11,772 nt of DNA. It comes from Methanobacteriota archaeon. GTDB taxonomy: Archaea; Thermoplasmatota; Poseidoniia; Poseidoniales; Poseidoniaceae. A program made the position numbers and the translations under genes. The notes below the pieces were generated by a model. The model was given only the letters and a program-made list of their open reading frames with translations, did no database searches and was not told the origin of the DNA. The DNA lies in the NCBI GenBank assembly GCA_002689565.1, contig NZGQ01000004.1:1-11772 (forward strand), in the 5' to 3' direction. Below are positions 1 to 5,792 of this stretch, piece by piece (within the stretch, counting starts at the first letter, position 1; the number at the start of each line of letters is the position of its first letter).

Positions 1-519
1 AAGTGCATCGTAGAGTGCGCAAGCGCATCCGGAGCAGCAGAAGTTTGCTTGACCGAAGTGCACGCTAAAGGAGGTGCTGGTGGAGCACAATTGGCAAAAG
101 CAGTTGTGTCTGCTTGCCAAGACCACATCGCTGCAGGAAGACCATTTACACCTCTATTCAATAATAATACACCAATTGAGGAAAAGGCACTAAGAGTTGC
201 TACCAGAATATATGGAGCAGATGGGATCAATATTCACGCTAAAGCAGATAGACAACTCAAGCAGATCAAATCCTGGGGATATGGAAACCTACCAGTTTGT
301 ATGGCAAAGACACAATATTCATTCAGTCATGACCCTAACCTCTTGGGAGCACCAAGTGGTTTCGAGATACCTATCCGTGAATTCAGACTTAATGCTGGAG
401 CAGGTTTCGTTGTAGCGGTGTTGGGAGAAATCATGACCATGCCAGGCCTACCTAAGAGACCGGCTGCATCGGACATGGATATGGACGAAAATGGTAATTT
501 GCTCGGCGTATTCGGGTGA
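1..519 (+). CDS. fhs: Formate-tetrahydrofolate ligase, C-terminal part (5' end outside window)
   Basis: The enzyme joins formate to tetrahydrofolate using ATP, giving 10-formyl-THF for purine synthesis and C1 metabolism in the cytoplasm. The frame is open to the left window edge, so the visible 172 residues are only the C-terminal third of a protein usually about 555 residues long. Recognisable family segments are EVHAKGGAGG (about residues 19-28), IPIEEKALRVATRIYGADG in slightly variant form, the highly conserved NLPVCMAKTQYSFS block, GFEIPIRE, and the end motif GEIMTMPGLPKRPA. The protein ends with the typical DENGNLLGVFG tail at a TGA stop. The downstream pelota gene starts 4 nt later, so the two are probably co-transcribed. 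Identity is secure; the start and N-terminal ATP-binding part cannot be judged. Confidence 0.95.
   Translation, partial: KCIVECASASGAAEVCLTEVHAKGGAGGAQLAKAVVSACQDHIAAGRPFTPLFNNNTPIEEKALRVATRIYGADGINIHAKADRQLKQIKSWGYGNLPVCMAKTQYSFSHDPNLLGAPSGFEIPIREFRLNAGAGFVVAVLGEIMTMPGLPKRPAASDMDMDENGNLLGVFG
515..519 (+). promoter_or_regulatory. Shine-Dalgarno-like GGTGA for pelota
   Basis: GGTGA, complementary to the archaeal 16S 3' end, overlaps the fhs stop codon (its TGA) and lies 4 nt before the ATG at 524. It supports 524 rather than the in-frame codon at 491 as the pelota start and suggests translational coupling to fhs. Confidence 0.5.
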
Positions 520-523
520 ACTA

Positions 524-1552
524 ATGCAAGTAGTCAAACGCGAGTTCGGATTGTATCGCATCCGAATCGATTGTGAAGATGATCTATGGACAGTAGCTCG
601 TCTTTGTGTCAAAGGTCGCAGCATTGGCATGCTTGGTGAAAGGCGTGATCAGACTACTGCAGGACAAGAAGGCGGTAGAGCAAAAGCCGCTGAAAGAAAG
701 AAAATGTGGATTAAATTAGCAATTGAGTCCCACGAATTTCATACATTTTCTGATAATTTAAGAGTTCATGGGATAATTGAAGAAGCCCATTTTGATATTG
801 GAAGCCACCATACACATGTTGTCGAAGTAAGAGATGAAATCGAATTAACTTCTTTGAAAGAATTTCCAAAAGTCGATCACGACCTTATTTCTCAGGCTTG
901 TTCTAACAGTGGAAAGGCCAAGGTAGTCATAATTGTAGTAGAATCTGATGAAGCGATTCTTTACCAGATAACTGGAAGAGGAATTAGAGAAGTCTCGACT
1001 TGGACAATGCGTGGAGGAGGAAAATATACTGGAGGAAAATTAAGCGAAGGTGTGTCGAAATCTTTCTTCGAAAAAATCTCAAGAGAGGCAAACGCTTCAA
1101 TTCCAGAAGGCACACCAATAGTAATCTGTGGTCCTGGTCATGCACGAGAAAGATTAGCACCTCTTATCGATGGTCCAAAAAAATTAGTTGCGACAAGCAT
1201 GGGTGGAAGAGGGGCTGCAAACGAAGTGATCACTGAAGGACTTGCAGGGGACATTCTTGCTGAACATGCTGTTGTCAAAGAGACCGCATTACTTGAAGAG
1301 GCTTGGACTAGAATCTCAACCGATGGTGCTGTTGCATATGGGGAAAAAATGATTCGAAAAGCATTGGAAGAAGGAGCGATAGAGACTCTAATGATAACTG
1401 CAGATTTAGTACGTGAAGAAAAATGGGAATCTGTAGTTTCTGGACTTGATGAAATTGCTGCCACACTAGTGCAATGCTCGACTGACCATGATGCTGGAGA
1501 ACAATTGGTTGGCTTGGGTGGCGCTGTAGCATTACTCAGATTCAAGGTGTGA
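524..1552 (+). CDS. pelA: Pelota (aPelota/Dom34), mRNA surveillance and ribosome rescue factor
   Basis: Pelota is an eRF1 paralogue. With aEF1A (in archaea) and ABCE1 it splits ribosomes stalled on mRNAs. The 342-residue product matches archaeal pelotas (about 340-355). Three parts are visible: an N-terminal Sm-like domain beginning MQVVKREFGLYRIRIDCEDD with the DDLW signature (residues 1 to about 130), an eRF1_2-like central domain with KVVIIVVESDEAILYQI and the GPGHARERL segment (about 131-240), and an eRF1_3-like C-terminal domain ending GLGGAVALLRFKV. No GGQ motif is seen, as expected for pelota and unlike eRF1. The ATG at 524 was chosen because the protein then begins as the family does and has a GGTGA 4 nt upstream; extension to 491 would overlap fhs by 29 nt. 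The TGA stop overlaps or abuts the next small gene. Confidence 0.95.
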   Translation: MQVVKREFGLYRIRIDCEDDLWTVARLCVKGRSIGMLGERRDQTTAGQEGGRAKAAERKKMWIKLAIESHEFHTFSDNLRVHGIIEEAHFDIGSHHTHVVEVRDEIELTSLKEFPKVDHDLISQACSNSGKAKVVIIVVESDEAILYQITGRGIREVSTWTMRGGGKYTGGKLSEGVSKSFFEKISREANASIPEGTPIVICGPGHARERLAPLIDGPKKLVATSMGGRGAANEVITEGLAGDILAEHAVVKETALLEEAWTRISTDGAVAYGEKMIRKALEEGAIETLMITADLVREEKWESVVSGLDEIAATLVQCSTDHDAGEQLVGLGGAVALLRFKV

Positions 1553-1554
1553 AT

Positions 1555-1836
1555 ATGTACAGTAGATGGTTCCATGAAGTTGAAGGCGAATTACGCCAAG
1601 AAATGAAGGGATTGCGTTGGCTACTCATCAGAAGAGAAGATCTAGCGAAGGCAACCTCTGCATGGATGTTTGCAGAGTTGGATGGAACATTAATTGGAAT
1701 TGACCACCGTGGCGAAAAATTCCAATCAGGGATTCATAACAGAGCAATACACCTTTTGTTAGTTGATGATGGCAGTGGGATTACTGGTATCACAAAAGTC
1801 GTAACAGATGGTGAACTTGAAGACCATCTGTGGTAA
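1555..1836 (+). CDS. Small conserved-looking protein of unknown function, downstream of pelota
   Basis: The product is 93 residues, starting MYSRWFHEVEGELRQEMKGLRW. I do not recognise the family. It is soluble-looking, with no signal peptide, membrane helix or Cys cluster: an amphipathic, charged N-terminal half, then alternating hydrophobic strands (WMFAELDGTLIGIDH and AIHLLLVDDG) suggesting a small alpha/beta fold, and a short acidic end (GELEDHLW). The ATG at 1555 has an AGGTG at 1545-1549 inside the end of pelota. A GTG at 1549 (GTGA overlap with the pelota stop) is an alternative start adding two residues. The tight spacing implies co-transcription and perhaps translational coupling with pelota. 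Its TAA stop is immediately followed by the convergent DP1 stop. Confidence 0.75.
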   Translation: MYSRWFHEVEGELRQEMKGLRWLLIRREDLAKATSAWMFAELDGTLIGIDHRGEKFQSGIHNRAIHLLLVDDGSGITGITKVVTDGELEDHLW

Positions 1837-3360
1837 TCAAGCAAATGGAATCGATATCGATTTGTGAGTACCTAGGTTTACCACGGTAAGCATACATGGC
1901 TTTGGCTGGAAACCTAACATTCTCTGATACGATGTTTGGTCTTGCCAAGTCGAAGAACAGACCAAAGTAGTCCCTCTGAAATCAAGGCAAGCATGACCGT
2001 GAACGTGACCGGTTACGAAAATATCTGGTACTTCTCTGATTACTAACCCATCTTCTGGCTCGGGTGAAAGTGGAGTTTTTCCACCCCATTGGGGAGCAAG
2101 GTGTCTTCTTCGCAGCATCTGCCTCATAGCTTCTACTGGATCTTTGTATGTGACAGTTCTAAGACCCGCTACGAAATCGTCGATCGACTTACCGTGATAG
2201 GAAAGAACCCTAACACCATCTAGACTGAAATCGCAAGGATTACCAACAAATTTGGTAGTGTTGAAATCTTGTTGGATATCTGGTTCAAGAGTTGGTTGTG
2301 GCTCAGCTGGCCTAACAGCGTCGTGGTTACCTGGTAACATAATGCATTCAACCCACTCTGGTAGTAATTCAAGTAATTCTGCAAATCTAGAATATTGGCC
2401 GTATAAATCTTTGATAGATAATTCCTTATCCTGACCAGGATAAATTCCAACACCATCAACACAATCTCCTGACAAAACAAGATATTTGATTGTTCGAGCA
2501 AGTGGGTCTGTATTGAACCACTGAATCATCTTGTGCCACTGAGCCTCAAGGAAGGTCTTGCTACCAACGTGAATATCTGAAAGGAAGGCCACAGAAACCC
2601 CTTGTTCTGCGAAAGTTTTGTCATGACTATTCTGCATCGGGAAATGTAAATCATCAACATAGAACATATCACCATTCTGGGAAAATGTTCCAGAAACACC
2701 AACCACGTCATCAGGCATTAATCCGGACTCGACAATTTGTGCATGCTCAATGACTCGATCTTCGCCAGTTCGATTCATCAGTATACAATTCATATCTCCA
2801 CTAGCATCTTCAATAGAGAACATCAAGTGTCCATTCTTTGTATGCCTCGGCCCGTTTACTAGGCCAATTGCTACTGCAATGTTTTCTCTACCTTGGAATC
2901 TGCTTTTTTCTGCATGCAATCTTGCAATCTCCATTGGTCTGCGAGGTAAATTTGAATTTGCAATAATCAGTTTTCTCAACCTTTCAAGACGATCTGTGAA
3001 AGCATCATTGATGTCTCCCATTTTTCCTTCAGTTGTACTGTTACCTGTAATGTCATAGTGGACTTGGATGTCAATCATTGCATCCATTGCATCCATTGGG
3101 AAATCTTCTCTTTTCCAATCTGGCATGTTATTTCGCATATTGATTAGTTCTGGGGTTGGTTCTGCTATTGGAGCAATAACTCTCCCAGGATTAGAAGGTA
3201 TCATTTCAGGGGTTAGGCGTCCTTTGACTCCTTTAGATTTCAGTTCAGAAATCAAACCAATAGGGTCTGGGTGAGTTTCTAGTTTTTCTTTTACCCCACG
3301 TGAGACAATCAATCCTGCAGCCATAAGCTGCTGGAAAATCTCGCCCCAACCGACTGCCAT
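1837..3360 (-). CDS. polB: DNA polymerase D small subunit DP1 (3'-5' exonuclease subunit)
   Basis: DP1 pairs with the large subunit DP2 to form the replicative, archaea-specific PolD and supplies the Mre11-like proofreading nuclease. The 507 residues show an N-terminal helical segment (1 to about 45), a linker, an OB-fold region (about 150-245, including VAIGLVNGPRHTKNGHLMF) and a calcineurin-type phosphoesterase domain. Metal-binding motifs are intact: DIHVGSK (D262, H264), GDCVDGVGIYPGQ (D299), PGNHDAVRPAEPQP (H346), SYHGKS (H389) and GHVHGH (H452, H454). An active nuclease is therefore expected. The ATG at 3360 is the only usable start before an in-frame stop upstream; no clear Shine-Dalgarno is present. 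It lies 60 nt downstream of the CinA-like gene on the same strand. DP2 is not in the window. Confidence 0.95.
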   Translation of the reverse strand: MAVGWGEIFQQLMAAGLIVSRGVKEKLETHPDPIGLISELKSKGVKGRLTPEMIPSNPGRVIAPIAEPTPELINMRNNMPDWKREDFPMDAMDAMIDIQVHYDITGNSTTEGKMGDINDAFTDRLERLRKLIIANSNLPRRPMEIARLHAEKSRFQGRENIAVAIGLVNGPRHTKNGHLMFSIEDASGDMNCILMNRTGEDRVIEHAQIVESGLMPDDVVGVSGTFSQNGDMFYVDDLHFPMQNSHDKTFAEQGVSVAFLSDIHVGSKTFLEAQWHKMIQWFNTDPLARTIKYLVLSGDCVDGVGIYPGQDKELSIKDLYGQYSRFAELLELLPEWVECIMLPGNHDAVRPAEPQPTLEPDIQQDFNTTKFVGNPCDFSLDGVRVLSYHGKSIDDFVAGLRTVTYKDPVEAMRQMLRRRHLAPQWGGKTPLSPEPEDGLVIREVPDIFVTGHVHGHACLDFRGTTLVCSSTWQDQTSYQRMLGFQPKPCMLTVVNLGTHKSISIPFA

Positions 3361-3410
3361 ATTGTGAAGACGGAATCGGATGTTCTTGAGGTGTTCGGAA
3401 AGATTTCACC

Positions 3411-3417
3411 AAAAAAA
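3411..3417 (-). terminator. T7 tract after the CinA-like gene
   Basis: Read on the minus strand, seven consecutive T follow the CinA-like stop codon after three bases. Archaeal RNA polymerase terminates at short U-tracts, so this is a plausible weak terminator separating the CinA-like and DP1 transcripts. There is no hairpin with it, and read-through into DP1 is possible. Confidence 0.3.
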
Positions 3418-3420
3418 GGA

Positions 3421-4104
3421 TCATTCATTTTTCCATTCTACGTCTGTATCATCACCAATTGACTTACCTGGGTCTTGCCATGATTCATCTTGCCAAGGTG
3501 CAGTTGCTGCAGCTTCGGCTGCCTTTCTCGCTTTTTCTGCTTCCGATTTGGCCATTTCAACTGCCGCTACTGCTGCAGCTTTTTCTTTCTCTGCGATTGC
3601 GTCTTTTTGTCTGACTTTGGCTTTATCCCAACAATCAATCGCGGTTTTTAGAGCGAAATGAACGAATGAAACCTTGTTCTCAAATCTGGTACCACCCATC
3701 TGAACTGATTCCGCATTAGCCCAGTGTGCGGATGCTATTCCAACATAAACCAAGCCCACTGGTTTTTTTGAATTTGGAGCAACTGGTCCTGCAATACCAG
3801 TAATTGAGATTGCTATATCTGCACCTGATCTTTCTCGTGCTCCTTCAGCCATCTGAATTGCAACTTGAGCATTTACTGCACCTTTTGATTCCAATAAGTC
3901 CTGCTGAACATTTAACTCATTAATTTTCGATTCATATGAGTAACAGACCCAACTTTGTCCAAAGTATTCACTAGCACCCGCAATATCGGTTAATGTGCTT
4001 GCTAACAAGCCGCCTGTGCATGATTCTGCAATAGTGATTGTTGCTTTTACTTCCTTTATACGGCGTACCAATCGGGCCGCAAGGGCTTGGACTTCCTCAT
4101 CCAT
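3421..4104 (-). CDS. pncC: CinA C-terminal-type nicotinamide-nucleotide amidase with Ala/Lys/Glu-rich tail
   Basis: PncC/CinA-C proteins deamidate nicotinamide mononucleotide to nicotinate mononucleotide in NAD salvage. The core (about residues 1-160 of 227) has the family signatures: TIAESCTGGLLAST with the catalytic Ser at about S28, the CYSYESK segment matching the usual YSNxxK block, GAVNAQVAIQMAEGA, SITGIAGP and KPVGLVYVGIA. The family is normally about 160 residues. Here about 65 more follow: an Ala/Lys/Glu heptad-like stretch (KEKAAAVAAVEMAKSEAEKA) likely to be a coiled coil, then an acidic, Trp-containing end (PWQDESWQDPG). I chose the ATG at 4104 because the protein then begins like other PncCs and leaves about 75 nt to the divergent tRNA; the frame is open to an ATG at 4155, which would add 17 unconserved residues. 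No Shine-Dalgarno supports either start. Confidence 0.88.
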   Translation of the reverse strand: MDEEVQALAARLVRRIKEVKATITIAESCTGGLLASTLTDIAGASEYFGQSWVCYSYESKINELNVQQDLLESKGAVNAQVAIQMAEGARERSGADIAISITGIAGPVAPNSKKPVGLVYVGIASAHWANAESVQMGGTRFENKVSFVHFALKTAIDCWDKAKVRQKDAIAEKEKAAAVAAVEMAKSEAEKARKAAEAAATAPWQDESWQDPGKSIGDDTDVEWKNE

Positions 4105-4179
4105 TGTGATAACGCTGGCGTCTATCCTTCTTGAATGTACAGGGGTATCATTCAAAAGGAAGTGGCACTAGGGCGGGCT

Positions 4180-4252
4180 GGGCCCGTGGTCTAGCGGTTA
4201 TGACACCTCGCTTACACCGAGTTGATCGTGGGTTCGATTCCCACCGGGCCCA
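4180..4252 (+). tRNA. tRNA-Val (anticodon UAC)
   Basis: The 73-nt gene folds as a cloverleaf: acceptor GGGCCCG/CGGGCCC (7 bp), a D arm with GTC/GAC, anticodon arm CTCG/CGAG closing the loop CTTACAC (anticodon TAC after U33), a 5-nt variable loop, and T arm GTGGG/CCCAC with loop TTCGATT. The outermost anticodon-stem pair is a C-T mismatch. The discriminator is A and the CCA end is not encoded (CCT follows). It is on the plus strand between two minus-strand genes, divergent from the CinA-like gene. I see no convincing TATA box; TTCAAAAG at 4150-4157 is at the right distance but weak. Confidence 0.96.
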
Positions 4253-4358
4253 CCTTACTTATTGGCATACTCAGCGTAGCCTTTGAGAAGACTCAGCAAC
4301 TTGTTCTGAGAAAAATAAAGACTATTCAAAATTAATTTGATTGATCTAACAATTACTC

Positions 4359-4375
4359 GAATTTGTTTCAAATTC
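4359..4375 (-). terminator. Small inverted repeat at the HAD-gene stop
   Basis: GAATTTG and CAAATTC (7 bp, 3-nt loop) form a perfect inverted repeat that begins at the first base of the HAD stop codon and runs downstream. A T-rich stretch (CTTTATTTTTC on the minus strand, about 4310-4320) follows some 40 nt further on. It is a possible transcript end. The pairing is A/T-rich and short, so this is tentative. The rest of the 4253-4374 spacer shows nothing else recognisable. Confidence 0.25.
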
Positions 4376-5046
4376 TACAAACCTAAATATGGTCGCAAAT
4401 CATTACAGTCTTTCGAATTGACAACAATCACTCCTGCTTTAGAAAAGGCCTCTTTTGCCGCTTCTCTCTGGGGGTTGAAGCCAATAAATGTGGAATCTTC
4501 AACTCTCATTGACAAATCCATACTTGAATCACCAATCGCTACCATTCTATCTGGAGGGCAATCTAAAATTTCCAACAGTCTCTTGATTGAAGTATATTTT
4601 TGCATGGAAGGAACTCTAACAATTCCTTCATCAGTTAGCCAGCCCTCTTCGTCAAATTCGAAACCGTTAGCAATCCAATCATCAGCTTTAACTAAAGCCG
4701 CAATAGACTGGACATACAAATCAACACCAGCAGAAACTATTGCAACATGAACCCCTGCTGCTTTCAGATCAGCAACTAATTCTTTGGCCCCTTTCATCAA
4801 TTTACATCCAGAGTAGGCACGGAATATATCGTCACGATGAATCTTTGGAGATTTGGCTTTCCATAGTGCAATATCTGCTGCCATGAATTCGCTATCTGTT
4901 AGTTGACCTGCCATGAATTTCTGAAGCAAGTCCTTCGAATCTGTACCGAAATGATCGTGGATTGTTTTCCATGAGGAAATAGAATCCGCTAGTACTCCGT
5001 CACAGTCAAATGCTACACATAGTGGCTTTTCCAACTCGCTCCCCAA
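4375..5046 (-). CDS. serB: HAD-superfamily phosphatase, phosphoserine phosphatase-like
   Basis: The likely reaction is hydrolysis of O-phosphoserine to serine, the last step of serine synthesis, though other HAD substrates are possible. HAD motifs are clear: motif I FDCDGVLAD (nucleophile D14, acid/base D16 from the TTG start), motif II around HVAIVSAGVD, a Lys before the final motif (KRLLEIL), and motif IV GDSSMD (D173, D177). A helical cap lies between motifs I and II (about residues 35-90). From the TTG at 5046 the protein is 223 residues, the usual SerB size. The frame stays open to ATGs at 5166 and 5211, but that extension would encode 40-55 residues unlike any HAD N-terminus and would run through a series of strong hairpins. 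A second TTG at 5034 is also possible. GAGGGG precedes the TTG at 5046 and GGGGAG the one at 5034. Function is family-level; the start is uncertain. Confidence 0.8.
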   Translation of the reverse strand: MGSELEKPLCVAFDCDGVLADSISSWKTIHDHFGTDSKDLLQKFMAGQLTDSEFMAADIALWKAKSPKIHRDDIFRAYSGCKLMKGAKELVADLKAAGVHVAIVSAGVDLYVQSIAALVKADDWIANGFEFDEEGWLTDEGIVRVPSMQKYTSIKRLLEILDCPPDRMVAIGDSSMDLSMRVEDSTFIGFNPQREAAKEAFSKAGVIVVNSKDCNDLRPYLGL

Positions 5047-5072
5047 TGGCCCCTCGGGGCTTTCGCTATTGG
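5043..5072 (-). promoter_or_regulatory. Leader hairpin at the proposed HAD start
   Basis: An inner GCCCC/GGGGC stem (5049-5053 with 5056-5060) is enclosed by CCAAT/ATTGG (5043-5047 with 5068-5072). The fold would hide the GAGGGG that precedes the TTG at 5046 and most of that codon. It could modulate translation, or it may simply be structured leader. No known riboswitch class is recognised. Confidence 0.35.
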
Positions 5073-5079
5073 ACTTGTT

Positions 5080-5102
5080 GAAAATAAAAGAAGAAAGAAG
5101 GT
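5080..5102 (-). terminator. Pyrimidine/U-rich tract after the hairpin series
   Basis: On the minus strand this stretch is almost entirely T and C, with runs TTTT-A-TTTT at its 3' end. It follows hairpin 5113-5142 by about ten bases. It fits an archaeal U-tract terminator for the large surface-protein transcript. The CTTTTATTTTC part (5081-5091) could alternatively serve as an AT-rich promoter element for the HAD gene about 35 nt downstream. Confidence 0.45.
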
Positions 5103-5112
5103 TACAGAGGGC

Positions 5113-5142
5113 GTGGCCCCAGAACAAAAGTCCTAGGGCCAC
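5113..5142 (-). terminator. 13-bp hairpin with UUUU loop
   Basis: Minus-strand arms GTGGCCC-T-AGGAC and GTTCT-G-GGGCCAC pair over 13 positions around a TTTT loop. Two of the pairs are G-U in the minus-strand RNA but would be A-C mismatches in a plus-strand RNA, which points to minus-strand transcription. With the following U-rich tract it resembles an intrinsic terminator. Confidence 0.5.
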
Positions 5143-5161
5143 ACTCCTTTGTGGGGCATCC

Positions 5162-5183
5162 CCCATCTTCCGTAGAAGATGGG
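5162..5183 (-). repeat. 9-bp hairpin with cUACGg tetraloop
   Basis: CCCATCTTC and GAAGATGGG pair perfectly around TACG on the minus strand. C(UACG)G is an unusually stable UNCG-class tetraloop and exists only in the minus-strand RNA. The hairpin lies inside the open upstream extension of the HAD frame and includes the ATG at 5166, arguing that this ATG is not a normal start. Confidence 0.5.
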
Positions 5184-5202
5184 TATTATCTACACTAGAG
5201 AG

Positions 5203-5236
5203 ACACCTCATCCTCCTCGAAAGGAGGATGAGATGT
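5203..5236 (-). repeat. 11-bp hairpin with UUCG loop just after the surface-protein stop
   Basis: CTCATCCTCCT and AGGAGGATGAG (5207-5232) pair perfectly around TTCG on the minus strand, with three more pairs beyond one mismatch. It begins 17 nt after the TGA of the large gene. The right arm contains GGAGG directly abutting the ATG at 5211, too close to act as a Shine-Dalgarno. The likely role is transcript ending or 3'-end protection of the upstream mRNA. Confidence 0.5.
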
Positions 5237-5252
5237 GCTCAACTCAACCATA

Positions 5253-5792
5253 TCAAAGGTCAGTCCAAGTTCTTAGGACGTTGCCTTGGCCGCTGCTTGG
5301 AACGTAGCTGATATCGATGTACAAGTCTTCTAGCAATTCACCATTAGCATCCGTTGAACGGATGTAAATTGTGTCGCCAGTATCTAGACTTGACTTGATG
5401 TCGCCACCTTCGCTTCCTACGGTATCACCGAAGGTTACCATGCTATCGGAGTTACCAGGGTAGAATCCGTAGACAGTTGGGTCAGCAAGGTTGTAGCTGT
5501 TCTTGATCGTTTCACCAGTGGATGGGTCTTTGTACTCGAAAGTAACCTGAATTGCTTGAGTTGCTAATTCAACTTGACTTCCAGTTATAGTGATGCGGTA
5601 GAATGCATCTACACCACTCGCAGCATTGGACGAATCCAAAGTAAAGGACATTCTTGGAACACCCTTTGCTTCTGTATCGGCCAAACTAGATGCCCAGACA
5701 TATATCACACCAGATAGAACCACAGTGATTGCCACCATTAGGATGGTAGCGATAACTGGGCTCACTGCTTGCTCATCATCTTCAAGAGTCAT
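5253..5792 (-). other. Type IV pilin module at the C-terminus of the giant protein
   Basis: From the internal ATG at 5792 the frame encodes 179 residues with all parts of an archaeal pilin: a short charged leader MTLEDDEQ, the hallmark H-domain AVSPVIATILMVAITVV continuing to a Trp-Ala-Ser-Ser end (residues 2002-2032 of the visible protein), and a beta-rich ectodomain of about 140 residues. Prepilin peptidase would cleave next to Q2001/A2002. The sequence is in frame with the membrane-anchored adhesin, with no stop between. No clear Shine-Dalgarno precedes the ATG (only a GA-rich run), so separate translation is not well supported. It may be a released pilin or a permanently fused second anchor. 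Confidence 0.8.

Noticed and set aside
491..523. Longer pelota start at 491
   Set aside because: It overlaps fhs by 29 nt, adds 11 residues not typical of pelota, and the ATG at 524 has a well-placed GGTGA.
1138..1575. Open frame of 145 codons on the minus strand across pelota
   Set aside because: It is entirely antisense to a clearly identified pelota gene and has no recognisable protein features.
1849..1862. Palindrome AATCGATATCGATT as a bidirectional terminator or operator
   Set aside because: It has no loop, is inside DP1 codons for KSISIP, and lacks an adjacent U-tract, so chance is the simpler reading.
5207..5232. GGAGG-ATG at 5211 as a strong start signal for the HAD gene
   Set aside because: The GGAGG touches the ATG with no spacer and both are locked in an 11-bp hairpin, so it is more likely part of the RNA structure.
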